In this document: positions 8,478 to 17,951 of the stretch, piece by piece
Layout: every line of letters starts with the position of its first letter
Position numbering within the stretch: the first letter of the stretch is position 1
NCBI RefSeq assembly: GCF_002019855.1
Contig: NZ_CM007717.1
Span: 5,744,004-5,808,003, forward strand
Source of the DNA: Streptomyces antibioticus
GTDB taxonomy: Bacteria; Actinomycetota; Actinomycetes; Streptomycetales; Streptomycetaceae
Reading direction: 5' to 3'
DNA length: 64,000 nucleotides
The notes under the pieces: model-generated
The model's database searches: none
What the model saw: only the letters and a program-made list of their open reading frames with translations
What the model was told of the DNA's origin: nothing
Program-made: the position numbers and the translations under genes

Positions 8478-10442
8478 GTGAAGAGCAGTACGTCGTCCAT
8501 GGCCATCGTCGGGGCCGGTCCCCGTGGGCTCTCGGTGCTGGAGCGCCTGATCGCCCAGGAGCGGAAGTCCCCGTCCGCCGGCCGCATCACGGTCCACGTC
8601 GTCGACCCGTATCCGCCGGGACCCGGCCGTGTGTGGCGCACCGACCAGTCCCGGGAACTGCTGATGAACACCGTGGCCTCCCAGGTCACCGTGTTCGCCG
8701 ACGCCAGCGTGAATCTGGTGGGGCCGGTCGAGGACGGGCCGAGTCTGTACGAATGGGCCCGGGACGTGGCGTCCGGCACGGTCCCCGTTCCCGGGGACGC
8801 CCTCGCGGAGGCCCGTCGCCTCGGCCCGGACACCTACCCCACCCGCGCGTTCTACGGGCACTACCTGGACCGGGTGTTCCGGACGCTGGTCGCGCAGGCG
8901 CCCGGGCACCTGGAGATCCGGGTCCACCGGGGGTACGCGGTCGCCCTGGACGACGAGTCCGGTGTGCACGGCGGACTCCAGACGCTGCTGCTCGCCGACG
9001 GCACCCGGCTGTCGGGCCTGGACGCGGTGGTGCTGGCGCAGGGCCACGTCCCGGTCCGGGCCACCGCCCAGGAGGAGCGGCTCGCCGCCTTCGCCGCCGA
9101 GCACGGTCTGGTGTACCTCGACCCGGCGAACCCGGCCGACACCGATCACTCCCGGATCGGGCCGGGCGAGAGCGTCGTACTGCGCGGCCTCGGTCTCAAC
9201 TTCTTCGACCACATGGCCCTGTTGACCGCCGGGCGGGGCGGTTCGTTCGAGCGGGTGGACGGCCGGCTGGTCTACCGCCCGTCCGGGCGGGAGCCGCGCA
9301 TCCTCGCCGGATCGCGGCGCGGCGTGCCGTACCACGCCCGGGGCGAGAACGAGAAGGGCGCCTACGGCCGCTACCGGCCCAGGCTGCTGACGGTGGAGAA
9401 GACGGATGAACTGCGGGCGCTCGCGGCCGACGGCGAGTGGATCCGGTTCAGCACCCACCTGTGGCCCCTGATCGCCGCGGAGGTGGAGAGCGTGTACTAC
9501 GCCGCCCTGCTGGCGGGCCGGGTCGACGCGGCCGAGCTGACGTCCTTCACCGACCGCTTCCTGAAGGCCGCGGACTCGGCGGCCGACAAGACCCGGCTGC
9601 TCGACGCCGTGGGGGTCCCCGCCGTCGAACGCTGGGACTGGGACCGGATCGCCGAGCCGTACCGGGAGGAGGAGTTCGCCACCGCCGACGACTTCCGCAC
9701 CTGGCTGCTGGGGCATCTGCGCCAGGACGTCGTCGAGGCCGAGCGGGGCAACGTCAGCGGCCCGCTCAAGGCGGCCCTCGACGTGCTGCGTGACCTGCGC
9801 AACGAGATCCGGCTCGCGGTCGACCACGGCGGGCTGGAGGCCAACTCCCACCGGAACGAGCTGGAGCACTGGTACACCCCGCTCAACGCCTTCCTGTCGA
9901 TCGGTCCGCCCGCCTCCAGGATCGAGGAGCTGATCGCCCTGGTGGAGGCCGGCACGGTCGAGATCGTCGGGCCCGGCATGGTCGTCGAGGCGGTCACGGA
10001 GGGCGGCGCCGCGTTCGAGGTCGGCTCCCGCCGGATACCGGGGCCGCGGCACCGGGCCGGCGCGCTGATCGAGGCCCGGCTGCCCGAGCCGGACCTGCGC
10101 CGCACCGACGACCGGCTGATGCGCCACCTGCTGACGACCGGGCAGTACGTGCCCTACCGGATCCTCGGGGAGTGCGGAAGCGAGTACGAGACCGGTGCCG
10201 TCGCGGTGTCGGGCCGGCCGCACCACCCGGTCGACGCCGAGGGCCGCGCCCATCCGCGCCGGTTCGTGCACGGTGTCCCGACCGAGTCGGTGCACTGGGT
10301 CACCGCGGCCGGCATCCGGCCGGGCGTCGGCTCGGTCACCGTCGAGGACTCCGACGCGATCGCCGCGGCCGTGCTGAGCCTGCTGGCGGACGACACCCGC
10401 GCGGACGCCGCCCACGTCGACGCGGGGGAGGCCGTGGCATGA
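8478..10442 (+). CDS. creE: CreE-like flavin-dependent L-aspartate N-monooxygenase (nitrosuccinate-forming)
   Basis: GTG 8478 is preceded by gcggag. The 654-residue protein carries an N-terminal FAD-binding motif in SMAIVGAGPRGLSVLERLI and belongs to the large FAD/NAD(P)-binding family that includes CreE of cremeomycin biosynthesis. CreE oxidises the amino group of L-aspartate to nitrosuccinate using NADPH and O2. The assignment depends strongly on the next gene, a CreD-type lyase, joined by an ATGA overlap; this pair is the known signature of the aspartate-nitrosuccinate (nitrous acid) pathway. It is the first large gene behind the 86-bp upstream element. An unrelated family member acting on lysine or ornithine is possible but would not fit the lyase partner. 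Confidence 0.82.
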   Translation: MKSSTSSMAIVGAGPRGLSVLERLIAQERKSPSAGRITVHVVDPYPPGPGRVWRTDQSRELLMNTVASQVTVFADASVNLVGPVEDGPSLYEWARDVASGTVPVPGDALAEARRLGPDTYPTRAFYGHYLDRVFRTLVAQAPGHLEIRVHRGYAVALDDESGVHGGLQTLLLADGTRLSGLDAVVLAQGHVPVRATAQEERLAAFAAEHGLVYLDPANPADTDHSRIGPGESVVLRGLGLNFFDHMALLTAGRGGSFERVDGRLVYRPSGREPRILAGSRRGVPYHARGENEKGAYGRYRPRLLTVEKTDELRALAADGEWIRFSTHLWPLIAAEVESVYYAALLAGRVDAAELTSFTDRFLKAADSAADKTRLLDAVGVPAVERWDWDRIAEPYREEEFATADDFRTWLLGHLRQDVVEAERGNVSGPLKAALDVLRDLRNEIRLAVDHGGLEANSHRNELEHWYTPLNAFLSIGPPASRIEELIALVEAGTVEIVGPGMVVEAVTEGGAAFEVGSRRIPGPRHRAGALIEARLPEPDLRRTDDRLMRHLLTTGQYVPYRILGECGSEYETGAVAVSGRPHHPVDAEGRAHPRRFVHGVPTESVHWVTAAGIRPGVGSVTVEDSDAIAAAVLSLLADDTRADAAHVDAGEAVA

Positions 10443-11869
10443 ACGACCGCGACATCGACGCGGGGCTGCTCTCCCCCGTGCGGGCCGGTACGCCCGTCGA
10501 GGCGGCCACCGGGGACGGGGCCTGGCTCCAGGCGATGCTCGACGCCGAGGCGGCCCTGGCCAGGGCCCAGGCCCGGCTGGGCACGCTGCCCGCGTCCGCC
10601 GCCGCCACGATCAGCTCCGCCGCGCGCGCCGAGCGGCTGGACGTCCGGGCGCTGGCCCTGGCCGCCCGGGAGACCGCCAACCCCGTGGTCGGCCTGGTCC
10701 AGGCGTTCACCGCCGTCGTCGCCGAGGACGACCCGTCCGCCGCCGAGTACGTCCACCGCGGCTCCACCAGCCAGGACATCCTCGACACGGGGGCCATGCT
10801 CGTCGCCGCCCGGGCACTGCGGCTGGTCCTCGCCGACCTGCACCGCACGGCCGACGCCCTGGCCGGGCTCGCCCGGGAGCACCGCGACACCGCGATGGCC
10901 GGCCGCACGCTCACCCTGCACGCCGTACCCACCACCTTCGGCCTCAAAGTGGCGGGCTGGCGCGCGCTGGTGCTGGCGTCCGCCGAGCGGCTGGAGCGGG
11001 TCCTGGCCCACGGGCTGCCGGTGTCGCTCGGCGGCGCCGCCGGCACGCTGGCCGGATATCTGGAGTACGCGAAGGTCGACGGCGGCGTCACCGACGACGG
11101 CCTCGGCGACTACCTCGACCGGCTCACCGCGGCCTACGCGGAGGAGACGGGGCTGGCCCGGCCGGTGCTGCCCTGGCACGCCCTGCGCACCCCGCTCGCC
11201 GACCTGGCCGCCGCGCTGTCCCACACCGCGGCTTCCCTCGGGAAGCTCGCCGTGGACGTGCAGGTCCTGGCCCGCACCGAGGTGGCGGAGGTCTGCGAAC
11301 CGGCTCTGGCCGGCCGCGGGGCGTCGTCCGCCATGCCGCACAAGCGCAACCCGGTGCTCGCGACGCTGATCCGCTCCGCCGCGCTGCAAGTTCCCGTGCT
11401 GGCGGCCGGACTGACTCAGTGCCTGACCACCGAGGACGAGCGGTCCGGCGGGGCCTGGCACGCCGAGTGGCTGCTGCTGCGCGAGTGCCTGCGGCTGGCG
11501 GGCGGCGCCGCCCACACCGCGGTGGAGCTGGCCGAGGGACTGACCGTCCGGCCGGAACGGATGCGCGCCAACCTGGACCTGACGGGCGGTCAGCTCGTCA
11601 CGGAGCGGATCACCGCCGTCCTCGCGCCCCGGATCGGCAAGGCGACCGCCCGGCGGTGCCTCACCCTCGCCTCCGTCCTGGCCGACCGGGAGGGCCGCCC
11701 CCTGGCCGAGATCCTCACCGAACTGCCCGAGCTGAAGGACGCCTTCACCGACGGCGAACTCGCCGGCCTGCTGGACCCCGACCACTACACCGGGGCGGCG
11801 GGGCTGCTCGTCGACCGCGCCCTCGGCCGGCCCCCGGCCTCCCGCACCGCCCCTCCGAGAAAGGCGTGA
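10439..11869 (+). CDS. creD: CreD-like nitrosuccinate lyase (fumarase/adenylosuccinate lyase superfamily)
   Basis: The 476-residue protein has the superfamily signatures GSTSQDILDTG (about 106-116) and GASSAMPHKRNPV (about 292-304), the latter being the mobile signature loop with the catalytic Ser. Overall it resembles the PcaB-like branch, to which CreD belongs. CreD splits nitrosuccinate into fumarate and nitrous acid. ATG 10439 overlaps the stop of the CreE-like gene, so the two proteins should be made together. A muconate cycloisomerase role is less likely because no protocatechuate pathway genes are nearby. The product nitrite should feed the CreM-like ligase at 20967. Confidence 0.82.
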   Translation: MNDRDIDAGLLSPVRAGTPVEAATGDGAWLQAMLDAEAALARAQARLGTLPASAAATISSAARAERLDVRALALAARETANPVVGLVQAFTAVVAEDDPSAAEYVHRGSTSQDILDTGAMLVAARALRLVLADLHRTADALAGLAREHRDTAMAGRTLTLHAVPTTFGLKVAGWRALVLASAERLERVLAHGLPVSLGGAAGTLAGYLEYAKVDGGVTDDGLGDYLDRLTAAYAEETGLARPVLPWHALRTPLADLAAALSHTAASLGKLAVDVQVLARTEVAEVCEPALAGRGASSAMPHKRNPVLATLIRSAALQVPVLAAGLTQCLTTEDERSGGAWHAEWLLLRECLRLAGGAAHTAVELAEGLTVRPERMRANLDLTGGQLVTERITAVLAPRIGKATARRCLTLASVLADREGRPLAEILTELPELKDAFTDGELAGLLDPDHYTGAAGLLVDRALGRPPASRTAPPRKA

Positions 11870-12981
11870 ACCCCGTGACCGCGAATCCCGTGACCTCGAA
11901 TCCCGTGACCGAACGTCGGCACGGCCCCCGTCCGCGGCCGGATCTGGACGCCCTCTCCGCCCACCGCCCCGGAAAGCCGGACTACGCCGGCTCCTTCGTC
12001 CTGGCCGCCAACGAGAACCCCTACCCGCCGCTGCCCGGCGTCCTGGAGACCGCGGTCGCCGCGGCGGGCGCCTTCAACCGCTACCCCGACATGGCCGTCG
12101 GCGAGCTGACCGCCGAGCTGGCCCGGCACGTCGGCGTCCCCGCCGAGCACATCGCCACCGGCCCCGGCTCGGTCGGCGTCGCCCAGTCCCTGGTGCTCGC
12201 CCTGGCAGGCGAGGGCGACGAGGTCCTGTTCGCCTGGCGCTCCTTCGAGGCGTACCCGGTGATCACGCGGATCGCCGGCGCCACTCCCGTGTCCGTCCCG
12301 CTCACCGCCGACGGGGCCCACGACCTCGACGCCATGCTCGCCGCGGTCACCGACCGCACCCGGCTGATCTTCGTCTGCAACCCCAACAACCCGACCGGCA
12401 ACGCCCTGCGCCGCGCCGAACTGGTCCGCTTCCTGGACGCCGTTCCCGCGCACGTCCTGGTCGTCCTCGACGAGGCGTACCGCGAGTTCGTCCGCGACCC
12501 CGACGTGCCCGACGGTCTCGCGCTGTACCGCGACCGCCCGCACGTCTGTGTGCTGCGCACCTTCTCCAAGGCGTACGGCCTGGCCGGACTGCGGGTCGGC
12601 TACGCGATCGCGCACGAGCCGATCGCCTCCGCGCTGCGCAAGACGGCCGTCCCGTTCGGCGTCAGCCAGCTCGCCCAGGACGCCGCCGTCGCCTCGCTGC
12701 GCGTCGAGGACGCCCTGCTGGAGCGGGTGGAGACGCTGGTCGGCGAGCGCACGCGGGTCACCGCCGCGCTGCGCGCGCAGGGCTGGACGGTCGCCGGCTC
12801 CGAGGCCAACTTCGTCTGGCTGCCGCTCGGCGACCACAGCCTCGACTTCGCCGCGGCCTGCGCCGAGGCCGGTGTGGTGGTCCGCCCGTTCGCGGGCGAG
12901 GGCGTCCGCGTCACGATCGGCGGGCAGCGGGCCGATGATGTCTTCCTGGAGACCGCCGAGGTGTTCCGCAAGCGGCTCTGA
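11866..12981 (+). CDS. PLP-dependent aminotransferase, histidinol-phosphate aminotransferase-like
   Basis: GTG 11866 overlaps the lyase stop by GTGA with agaaagg just upstream; a second GTG at 11875 is also possible. The 371-residue fold-type I aminotransferase shows AANENPYPPLPGV, CNPNNPTGNALR, VVLDEAYREF and the PLP-binding Lys in RTFSKAYGLAGLRVGYA (about Lys235). HisC-like enzymes in PAPA-containing clusters transaminate 4-aminophenylpyruvate, and that is the role I infer, since papA/B/C homologues are present and no other aminotransferase is in the cluster. The N-terminus begins with a 15-bp DNA repeat encoding NPVT-A/S-type units. A strong hairpin follows the gene. Confidence 0.85.
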   Translation: MNPVTANPVTSNPVTERRHGPRPRPDLDALSAHRPGKPDYAGSFVLAANENPYPPLPGVLETAVAAAGAFNRYPDMAVGELTAELARHVGVPAEHIATGPGSVGVAQSLVLALAGEGDEVLFAWRSFEAYPVITRIAGATPVSVPLTADGAHDLDAMLAAVTDRTRLIFVCNPNNPTGNALRRAELVRFLDAVPAHVLVVLDEAYREFVRDPDVPDGLALYRDRPHVCVLRTFSKAYGLAGLRVGYAIAHEPIASALRKTAVPFGVSQLAQDAAVASLRVEDALLERVETLVGERTRVTAALRAQGWTVAGSEANFVWLPLGDHSLDFAAACAEAGVVVRPFAGEGVRVTIGGQRADDVFLETAEVFRKRL

Positions 12982-13000
12982 CCACGTTCGCCACGGCACG

Positions 13001-13040
13001 AGGCCCCGCGCGGCCGGATCGCTCCGGCCGCGCGGGGCCT
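13001..13040. terminator. Bidirectional hairpin terminator
   Basis: A perfect 18-bp inverted repeat (13001-13018 with 13023-13040, 4-base loop tcgc) lies between the convergent aminotransferase and tautomerase genes. It should end both transcripts. There is no long T-run, as is common in streptomycetes. Confidence 0.85.
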
Positions 13041-13062
13041 CTCGGGCTTCAGCGGCCGCGGT

Positions 13063-13287
13063 TCAGTAGTTCGGCAGCTTGTGGAGCAGTTCGCGCCGCT
13101 CCACCACCTCCGGGCGGTAGACGCGCTCCGTCCACTCGGACGGGTCGACGGGCTCCAGGGCGATGGACACGGCGTCCTCGGTACAGCCGAGGTTCTCCGT
13201 CAGCGCCGCGGTGATCGCGGCGACCAGACGGGCCGACTGCTCCTCGCCGACCGGAGTGGGGAAGTGCTTGATGTTGACGTGCGGCAC
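13063..13287 (-). CDS. 4-oxalocrotonate tautomerase family protein
   Basis: This 74-residue protein begins MPHVNIKHFPTPVGEEQSAR, exposing Pro1 after Met removal, the catalytic residue of the tautomerase superfamily; length is typical (60-80). Many such proteins catalyse keto-enol tautomerisation or related chemistry through Pro1. It lies 50 bases downstream of the indigoidine-synthase homologue in the same direction and is probably cotranscribed with it. Its substrate could be an arylpyruvate (4-aminophenylpyruvate would be a candidate) or a product of the neighbouring NRPS; neither is shown by the sequence. Confidence 0.8.
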   Translation of the reverse strand: MPHVNIKHFPTPVGEEQSARLVAAITAALTENLGCTEDAVSIALEPVDPSEWTERVYRPEVVERRELLHKLPNY

Positions 13288-13337
13288 GGTGTCTCCCTGG
13301 GTTGGTGGTCAGATGGTTCGGGTGGGGCTGCTGCCGG

Positions 13338-16300
13338 TCAGTCCGCGGTGTCGAGGCGGTCGGCGATCAGGCGGGCCAGTTCGCCGACGCCGGGCTCGCG
13401 CAGGATGCCGTAGTGGTCGGCGGCGAGTTCGTGGATCTCCGGCGCGGCGGCCGACCAGCCGGTGCTGTCGTCGAGGAAGGAGTAGTCGTCGCCCGCCGCC
13501 TTCACGACGGTCACCGGTGCCTGGATCCGCCGGGACCGCAGCTCCGCGAAGGTGTAGTGGAACTCGTAGGTCCGCCGGACCACTTCGGTGATCCGGCGGA
13601 CCAACTCCCCGTCCAGGCCGTCGAACTGCCCGACCAGGTGGGAGACGAAGCTCTCCTCATCCGTGGTGGCCCGCAGGCACGCCTCCAGTGCCGGGCCGGT
13701 GACGACCCCGGCGAAGACCGAGTACAGGATGGTCAGATAGGCGGGGTCGGTGTACGAGGCGCGGCCGCCGCCGCCCGCCGTGCGGAGCTTGGGTGAGCCC
13801 GGGGCGATCAGGAACAGCCGGTCGACGCGGCGCCCGTCGCGCTCCAGCAGGTGGGCGGTCTCGAAGGCGACCCGCGCGCCGAAGGAGTAGCCGCACAGCG
13901 TGTACGGGCCGTCCGGCTGGGCCTCGGTGATGGCCCGCACGTCCCGTGCCGCCATCTCGGCGATGGTGGCGTACGGGTCCTCGCCCGCGTTGACGCCGTG
14001 GGCCTGGATGCCGAGGAACGGCCGGCCGGTGTCGAGCCGACGGGCCAGCGGACGCAGGTTCATCGGATAGCCGCCGAGGCCCGGCCAGCAGTACACGGCC
14101 CGGCCGGAGCGGGCGGCGCCCAGCGGTACCAGGCGGGAGGCGGAGGCGCCCCGGAGCCCGTCGACCCGCCGGGCCAGCTCCTCGATGGTCGGGGACTCGA
14201 ACAGCACCTGCATCGGCAGCGCGCAGCCGAACCGGCGGTTGATGCGGTGCACCAGCCCGACCGCGATGAGGGAGTTGCCGCCGCACTCGAAGAAGTCGTC
14301 CCGCACGGAGGCGGCTTGCTGCCCCGTCCCGGCCTGCCACAGGTCGCGGACGATCCGCTCGGTGGTGGTGCGCGGCGCGACGAAGGGCCGGCCCGCGGCC
14401 GTGAAGTCCGTCTCCGGCGCCGTCTCCAGCGCCCGGAGGTCGACCTTGCCGTTGGCGGTCAGCGGCAGCCGGTCCATGACCACCAGGCGGTTGGGCACCA
14501 TGTAGTCGGGCAGCAGTTCCACCAGGTCGGCCCTGATCATCTCGGTCGGCCCCTGCATGTGCACGCTGTCCTCGCGCATGCCCCGGTGGGCGACCTGTTC
14601 GGGGCTGACCCGGCCGCCGACGAAGAAGTACGAGGGGCCGGTGGGCCGGCCGCAGGACCGCAGCACGGCCTCCATCCGCCTGGCCGCGGGCAGGTCGTGG
14701 CCGGTCCGTGAGCTGTATCCGGAGGACATGAACCCGAAGCCGGCGTCGTTCATCTGGAGCCGCTGGAGCCGGCGTCCGAGGTCCAGGTAGGAGTGCGGGT
14801 GCTCAGGGCCGGGGCTGACCAGCGTGATGCCGAACGCGGCGCGCTCGTAGACCTGTTGGTTGATGGCGATCACATGCCGCTTGAGCACCAGCTCGTCCGC
14901 GATCCGCTCCAGCGTTCCGTCGGCGTAGCGGTACTGGCCGGCCATCATGCCGGGCACGCGGCCGGGGTGGATCTGCACGTACACGTCCACGGGGACGTCC
15001 GGGCGGTCGGCGCGGTACGGGACCAGGTCGAAGGCGCCCAGATAGTGGTCCTCCTCGGCGCAGTGCAGCCGGCGCATCGCCTCGGGCGTGTACGGGGCCG
15101 CGGCGACGTCCAGACCGTACGCGGGGAGCACCTCCTCCAGCAGACCGGCCATGTGCCCGGCCTCGATCTCCAGTACCTCCTGGACGTTGTTGCGGTACAC
15201 CGGCTCGATCGCCCGCCTCCGGCCCGCGAAGTGGAACCGGATGCCGGGCGCGCCGTCCCCGCCGTCCCCGGCCTCGATCAGGTACAGCCGGTGTTCCACC
15301 GGGTGGTGGTACCAGTGGCCGGGAGCCAGCCCCGCGCAGCCGTCCGGGCCGGTGACCTCCAGGTAGAGCTGGGTGGCGTACAGCGAGCCGGGGGAGGCGT
15401 ACCCGTACTTGGGCAGCAGCCGCTCGTCGCTGGTGTACTGGCCGAAGTAGCGCAGGACGGACCCGAGTTCGGCCGCCGAAAGGTGGTCGGGCCGGCGCGG
15501 GGCGGCGCCGGGGGTGCGGGCCGCGAGCAGGGCGAGCAGGGCGTCGGGGCGGGGGTCGCCGCCGTCGTAGAAGCGGTAGGTCTTGCGGGCGAACACCCGG
15601 CGGCGCTGTGCGGGGGTGGGGGTGCGGCCGGGGAGGTCGACATGGCGGCGGCCGGCCAGATCGGCGGTGTCGCGACAGCCGCCGTCGGAGAGCTGGGCGC
15701 GCACCTGGAACCGGCCGGACTTGGAGACATGGTGCCGGTCGTGGTTGCCCTGGTCCATCAGGGCGGCCTCGCGCGGGCTGAGTTCGACGCAGGCCACGAG
15801 GTTCCGGTAGCCGGTCGCCGGATCGTCCTTGACCAGCACGGCGGCGTTCCTGACCCAGTCGTGGGCCTCGACGGCGAGCCGTATCTCGTCCAGCTCGACC
15901 CGGTAGCCGCGCAGCTTGACCTGCCGGTCCACGCGGCCGCCGAACCGGTAGGCGCCGTCCTCCCGGTGGACCAGGTCGCCGGTGCGGTACAGCACGGCGT
16001 GCTCGGGGTCGTCGGAGAACGGGTTGTCCAGGAAGCGTTCGGCCGTCAGGTCGGGGCGGTGCAGATAGCCGCGGGCGACCTGCACGCCGCTGATGTACAG
16101 CTCGCCGGTCGCGCCGGGGGCGACCGGTCGCATCCGCTCGTCCAGCACATGGAAGGCCAGACCGTCCACGGGGGTGCCGATCGGGACGCCGGACGGGCCG
16201 CCGGCGACCGGCGACGGGTCCACGGTGCAGGCGGAGGCGTTGATGGTGCACTCGGTGGGCCCGTAGAGGTTGACCAGTTCGCACTTGCCCAGGGTCTCCG

Positions 16301-17234
16301 CGAAGCGCTGCGCGAGCCGCCGGGACAGCGCCTCCCCGCCGCAGAACACCTGGGTCAGCGAGTCGCAGGCGGGCAGCCGTTCGGTGTCAAGCAGCGCCTG
16401 GAGCAGGGTCGGCACGCACTGCAGGGCGGTCACGCCGTGCCGGACGACGGTGTCGACCAGGGCCTCGGGGTCGCGGTAGGCGCCGGGTCCCGCCAGCACG
16501 ATCCGGCTGCCGACGCACGGCGCGAGGATCTCCCACTGGGCGGCGTCGAAGCTCATCGGCGTCTTCTGGAGCACGGTGGTGGACGGGCCCAGCCCGTACG
16601 TCCGGGCCAGCCAGCGCATCTGGTGCACGATGCCGCGGTGCTCGACCATCACGCCCTTGGGGCGGCCGGTGCTGCCCGAGGTGTGGATGACGTAGGCGAG
16701 GTCGCCCGGCGCCGGTGAGCCGGCCGGGGCGTCGGCGCCGGAACCGGTGGTCGTGCCGACCGGGGCGGCGCCTTCGGCCCGGGGGCCGGTGGCCGTGCCG
16801 GCCGGGGTGAGGAGCGTGGTGCCGGGCGGCACGAGGGCGGTGAGCCGGTCCCGGAGCGGCTCCTCGGTGAGCACCACCGAGACACGCGAGTCCTCGGCCG
16901 TCGCACGGATCCGCTCGTCCGGGTAGTCCGGCGAGAGGGGGAGGTAGGCGGCGCCGGCGAACAGGACGCCCCAGACGGCGACCGGCAGGGCGGTGGAGGG
17001 TTCGAGGAAGACGCCGACGCAGTCGTCGCGGCGCACTCCGCGGGCGCGCAGCGTGGCCGCCGACTCCGTGGCCCGCCCGACGAGTTCCGCGAAGGTGAGG
17101 GTCTCGTCCCGGTACTCCACCGCGATGGCGTCGGGGCGAATCCGGGCCTGCGCCGAAAGCAGATCGACAAGGCTCGGTGATCCGTCCGTTCCGCGCTCCG
17201 GAGCCACCGGGCCGTGCTCGGTCAGAATTTCCAC
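13338..17234 (-). CDS. Indigoidine synthase-like NRPS (A-Ox-T-TE)
   Basis: GTG 17234 is chosen because cgggggat sits just before it on the reverse strand; the frame is open to 17273. The 1298-residue protein matches BpsA/IndC along its length as I remember those sequences. The adenylation domain has HTSGSTGRPKGVMVEHRGI (about 175) and LQKTPMSFDAAQWEIL. A flavin oxidase domain is inserted before motif A10 (about 500-850, with ARKTYRFYDGGD and KYGYASPGSLYATQLYLEV), then LTANGKVDLRAL, a carrier domain with phosphopantetheine Ser in FFECGGNSLIAVG (about 986), and a thioesterase with GYSFGARVAFE (about 1115). BpsA/IndC convert L-glutamine into the blue pigment indigoidine. No indA/indB partners are adjacent; a tautomerase gene follows. 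Whether it belongs to the surrounding pathway is unknown. Confidence 0.9.
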   Translation of the reverse strand: MEILTEHGPVAPERGTDGSPSLVDLLSAQARIRPDAIAVEYRDETLTFAELVGRATESAATLRARGVRRDDCVGVFLEPSTALPVAVWGVLFAGAAYLPLSPDYPDERIRATAEDSRVSVVLTEEPLRDRLTALVPPGTTLLTPAGTATGPRAEGAAPVGTTTGSGADAPAGSPAPGDLAYVIHTSGSTGRPKGVMVEHRGIVHQMRWLARTYGLGPSTTVLQKTPMSFDAAQWEILAPCVGSRIVLAGPGAYRDPEALVDTVVRHGVTALQCVPTLLQALLDTERLPACDSLTQVFCGGEALSRRLAQRFAETLGKCELVNLYGPTECTINASACTVDPSPVAGGPSGVPIGTPVDGLAFHVLDERMRPVAPGATGELYISGVQVARGYLHRPDLTAERFLDNPFSDDPEHAVLYRTGDLVHREDGAYRFGGRVDRQVKLRGYRVELDEIRLAVEAHDWVRNAAVLVKDDPATGYRNLVACVELSPREAALMDQGNHDRHHVSKSGRFQVRAQLSDGGCRDTADLAGRRHVDLPGRTPTPAQRRRVFARKTYRFYDGGDPRPDALLALLAARTPGAAPRRPDHLSAAELGSVLRYFGQYTSDERLLPKYGYASPGSLYATQLYLEVTGPDGCAGLAPGHWYHHPVEHRLYLIEAGDGGDGAPGIRFHFAGRRRAIEPVYRNNVQEVLEIEAGHMAGLLEEVLPAYGLDVAAAPYTPEAMRRLHCAEEDHYLGAFDLVPYRADRPDVPVDVYVQIHPGRVPGMMAGQYRYADGTLERIADELVLKRHVIAINQQVYERAAFGITLVSPGPEHPHSYLDLGRRLQRLQMNDAGFGFMSSGYSSRTGHDLPAARRMEAVLRSCGRPTGPSYFFVGGRVSPEQVAHRGMREDSVHMQGPTEMIRADLVELLPDYMVPNRLVVMDRLPLTANGKVDLRALETAPETDFTAAGRPFVAPRTTTERIVRDLWQAGTGQQAASVRDDFFECGGNSLIAVGLVHRINRRFGCALPMQVLFESPTIEELARRVDGLRGASASRLVPLGAARSGRAVYCWPGLGGYPMNLRPLARRLDTGRPFLGIQAHGVNAGEDPYATIAEMAARDVRAITEAQPDGPYTLCGYSFGARVAFETAHLLERDGRRVDRLFLIAPGSPKLRTAGGGGRASYTDPAYLTILYSVFAGVVTGPALEACLRATTDEESFVSHLVGQFDGLDGELVRRITEVVRRTYEFHYTFAELRSRRIQAPVTVVKAAGDDYSFLDDSTGWSAAAPEIHELAADHYGILREPGVGELARLIADRLDTAD

Positions 17235-17651
17235 GACATCCCCCGTTCGAATGAATTCCCATGCGCCGAACAAATCGACACTATGAGTTCATCCGGATCT
17301 TTTTGGCAAGCGACCGGGTGCCGGGTGTCCGATTGACCGCCCGAGCATGCCGGGACGCATTTCTACAAATGGGGCGAGAAGCTGGCGGGGACACCCCCCG
17401 ACGCCACCGGCTCCTGGCCGGTTCCATGCCCCGAGGGCCCGCATCGGGCCTCTTCAGCCGCCTCCGGAGCGGGTCTTTTGTCCGGTTAAAGACCGTCATG
17501 AACCCCGGAATTTCGCGCACTGCGTCGATCCGAACCATCGCGAACGTGGCACCGGCGAGAGGCGGGAGGCAGAGTCGGGACTGTCATCGGGGCGCCAGCG
17601 GAGGCTTTTCCGGCGCTTTCGAGAAGAGGTGCCTGACAAAGGGGGAGAACC
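17235..17651. promoter_or_regulatory. Divergent promoter region between the NRPS and papB-like genes
   Basis: About 417 bases separate the leftward NRPS start from the rightward chorismate-mutase start. The region near 17260-17310 is AT-richer than its surroundings (ctatgagttcatccgga), suitable for promoters. A TTGTCCGG block occurs near 17478 and resembles the -35-like block of the 86-bp elements, but the CATAGT partner is absent, so I do not count it as a third copy. No gene is visible here. Confidence 0.45.
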
Positions 17652-17951
17652 GTGCTGGATAGTCCGTCCGATGACGGGCTCGAAATTCTTCGGGCGAAGC
17701 TCGACGGCATCGACAAGCGTTTCCTCGAGGAACTCCGCGCCCGCATCGAGACCTGTGTGGAAATCGCGCACTACAAGCGCGAGAACGACGTCCGCATGAT
17801 GCAGCCGCACCGGATCAGGATCGTCCAGGAGCGCGCCGCCCGGTTCGGCGACGAGCACGGGATCAGCCAGGACTTCCTGCGCCGGCTCTACGACCTGATC
17901 ATCGAGGAGACCTGCCGGGTCGAGGACGTGGTCATAGGGGCCGCGCCATGA
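17652..17951 (+). CDS. papB: Chorismate mutase-like protein (PapB, 4-amino-4-deoxychorismate mutase)
   Basis: GTG 17652 follows gggggag (17641-17647). The 99-residue AroQ-type helical protein has the expected pattern LRAKLDGIDKRFLEELRARI, then KRENDVRMMQPHR and a C-terminal helix LRRLYDLIIEE. PapB enzymes rearrange 4-amino-4-deoxychorismate to 4-amino-4-deoxyprephenate. An ordinary chorismate mutase would look alike; the assignment rests on ATGA overlap with a PapA-like synthase and a PapC-like dehydrogenase next door, the three-gene set known from chloramphenicol and pristinamycin clusters. It leads an operon that probably runs to 23260. Confidence 0.85.
   Translation: MLDSPSDDGLEILRAKLDGIDKRFLEELRARIETCVEIAHYKRENDVRMMQPHRIRIVQERAARFGDEHGISQDFLRRLYDLIIEETCRVEDVVIGAAP

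Noticed and set aside
17470..17520. Possible third copy of the 86-bp element before papB-like gene
   Set aside because: Only the TTGTCCG block matches; GTGCGCGTA and CATAGTTGCTGT are missing at the right spacing.
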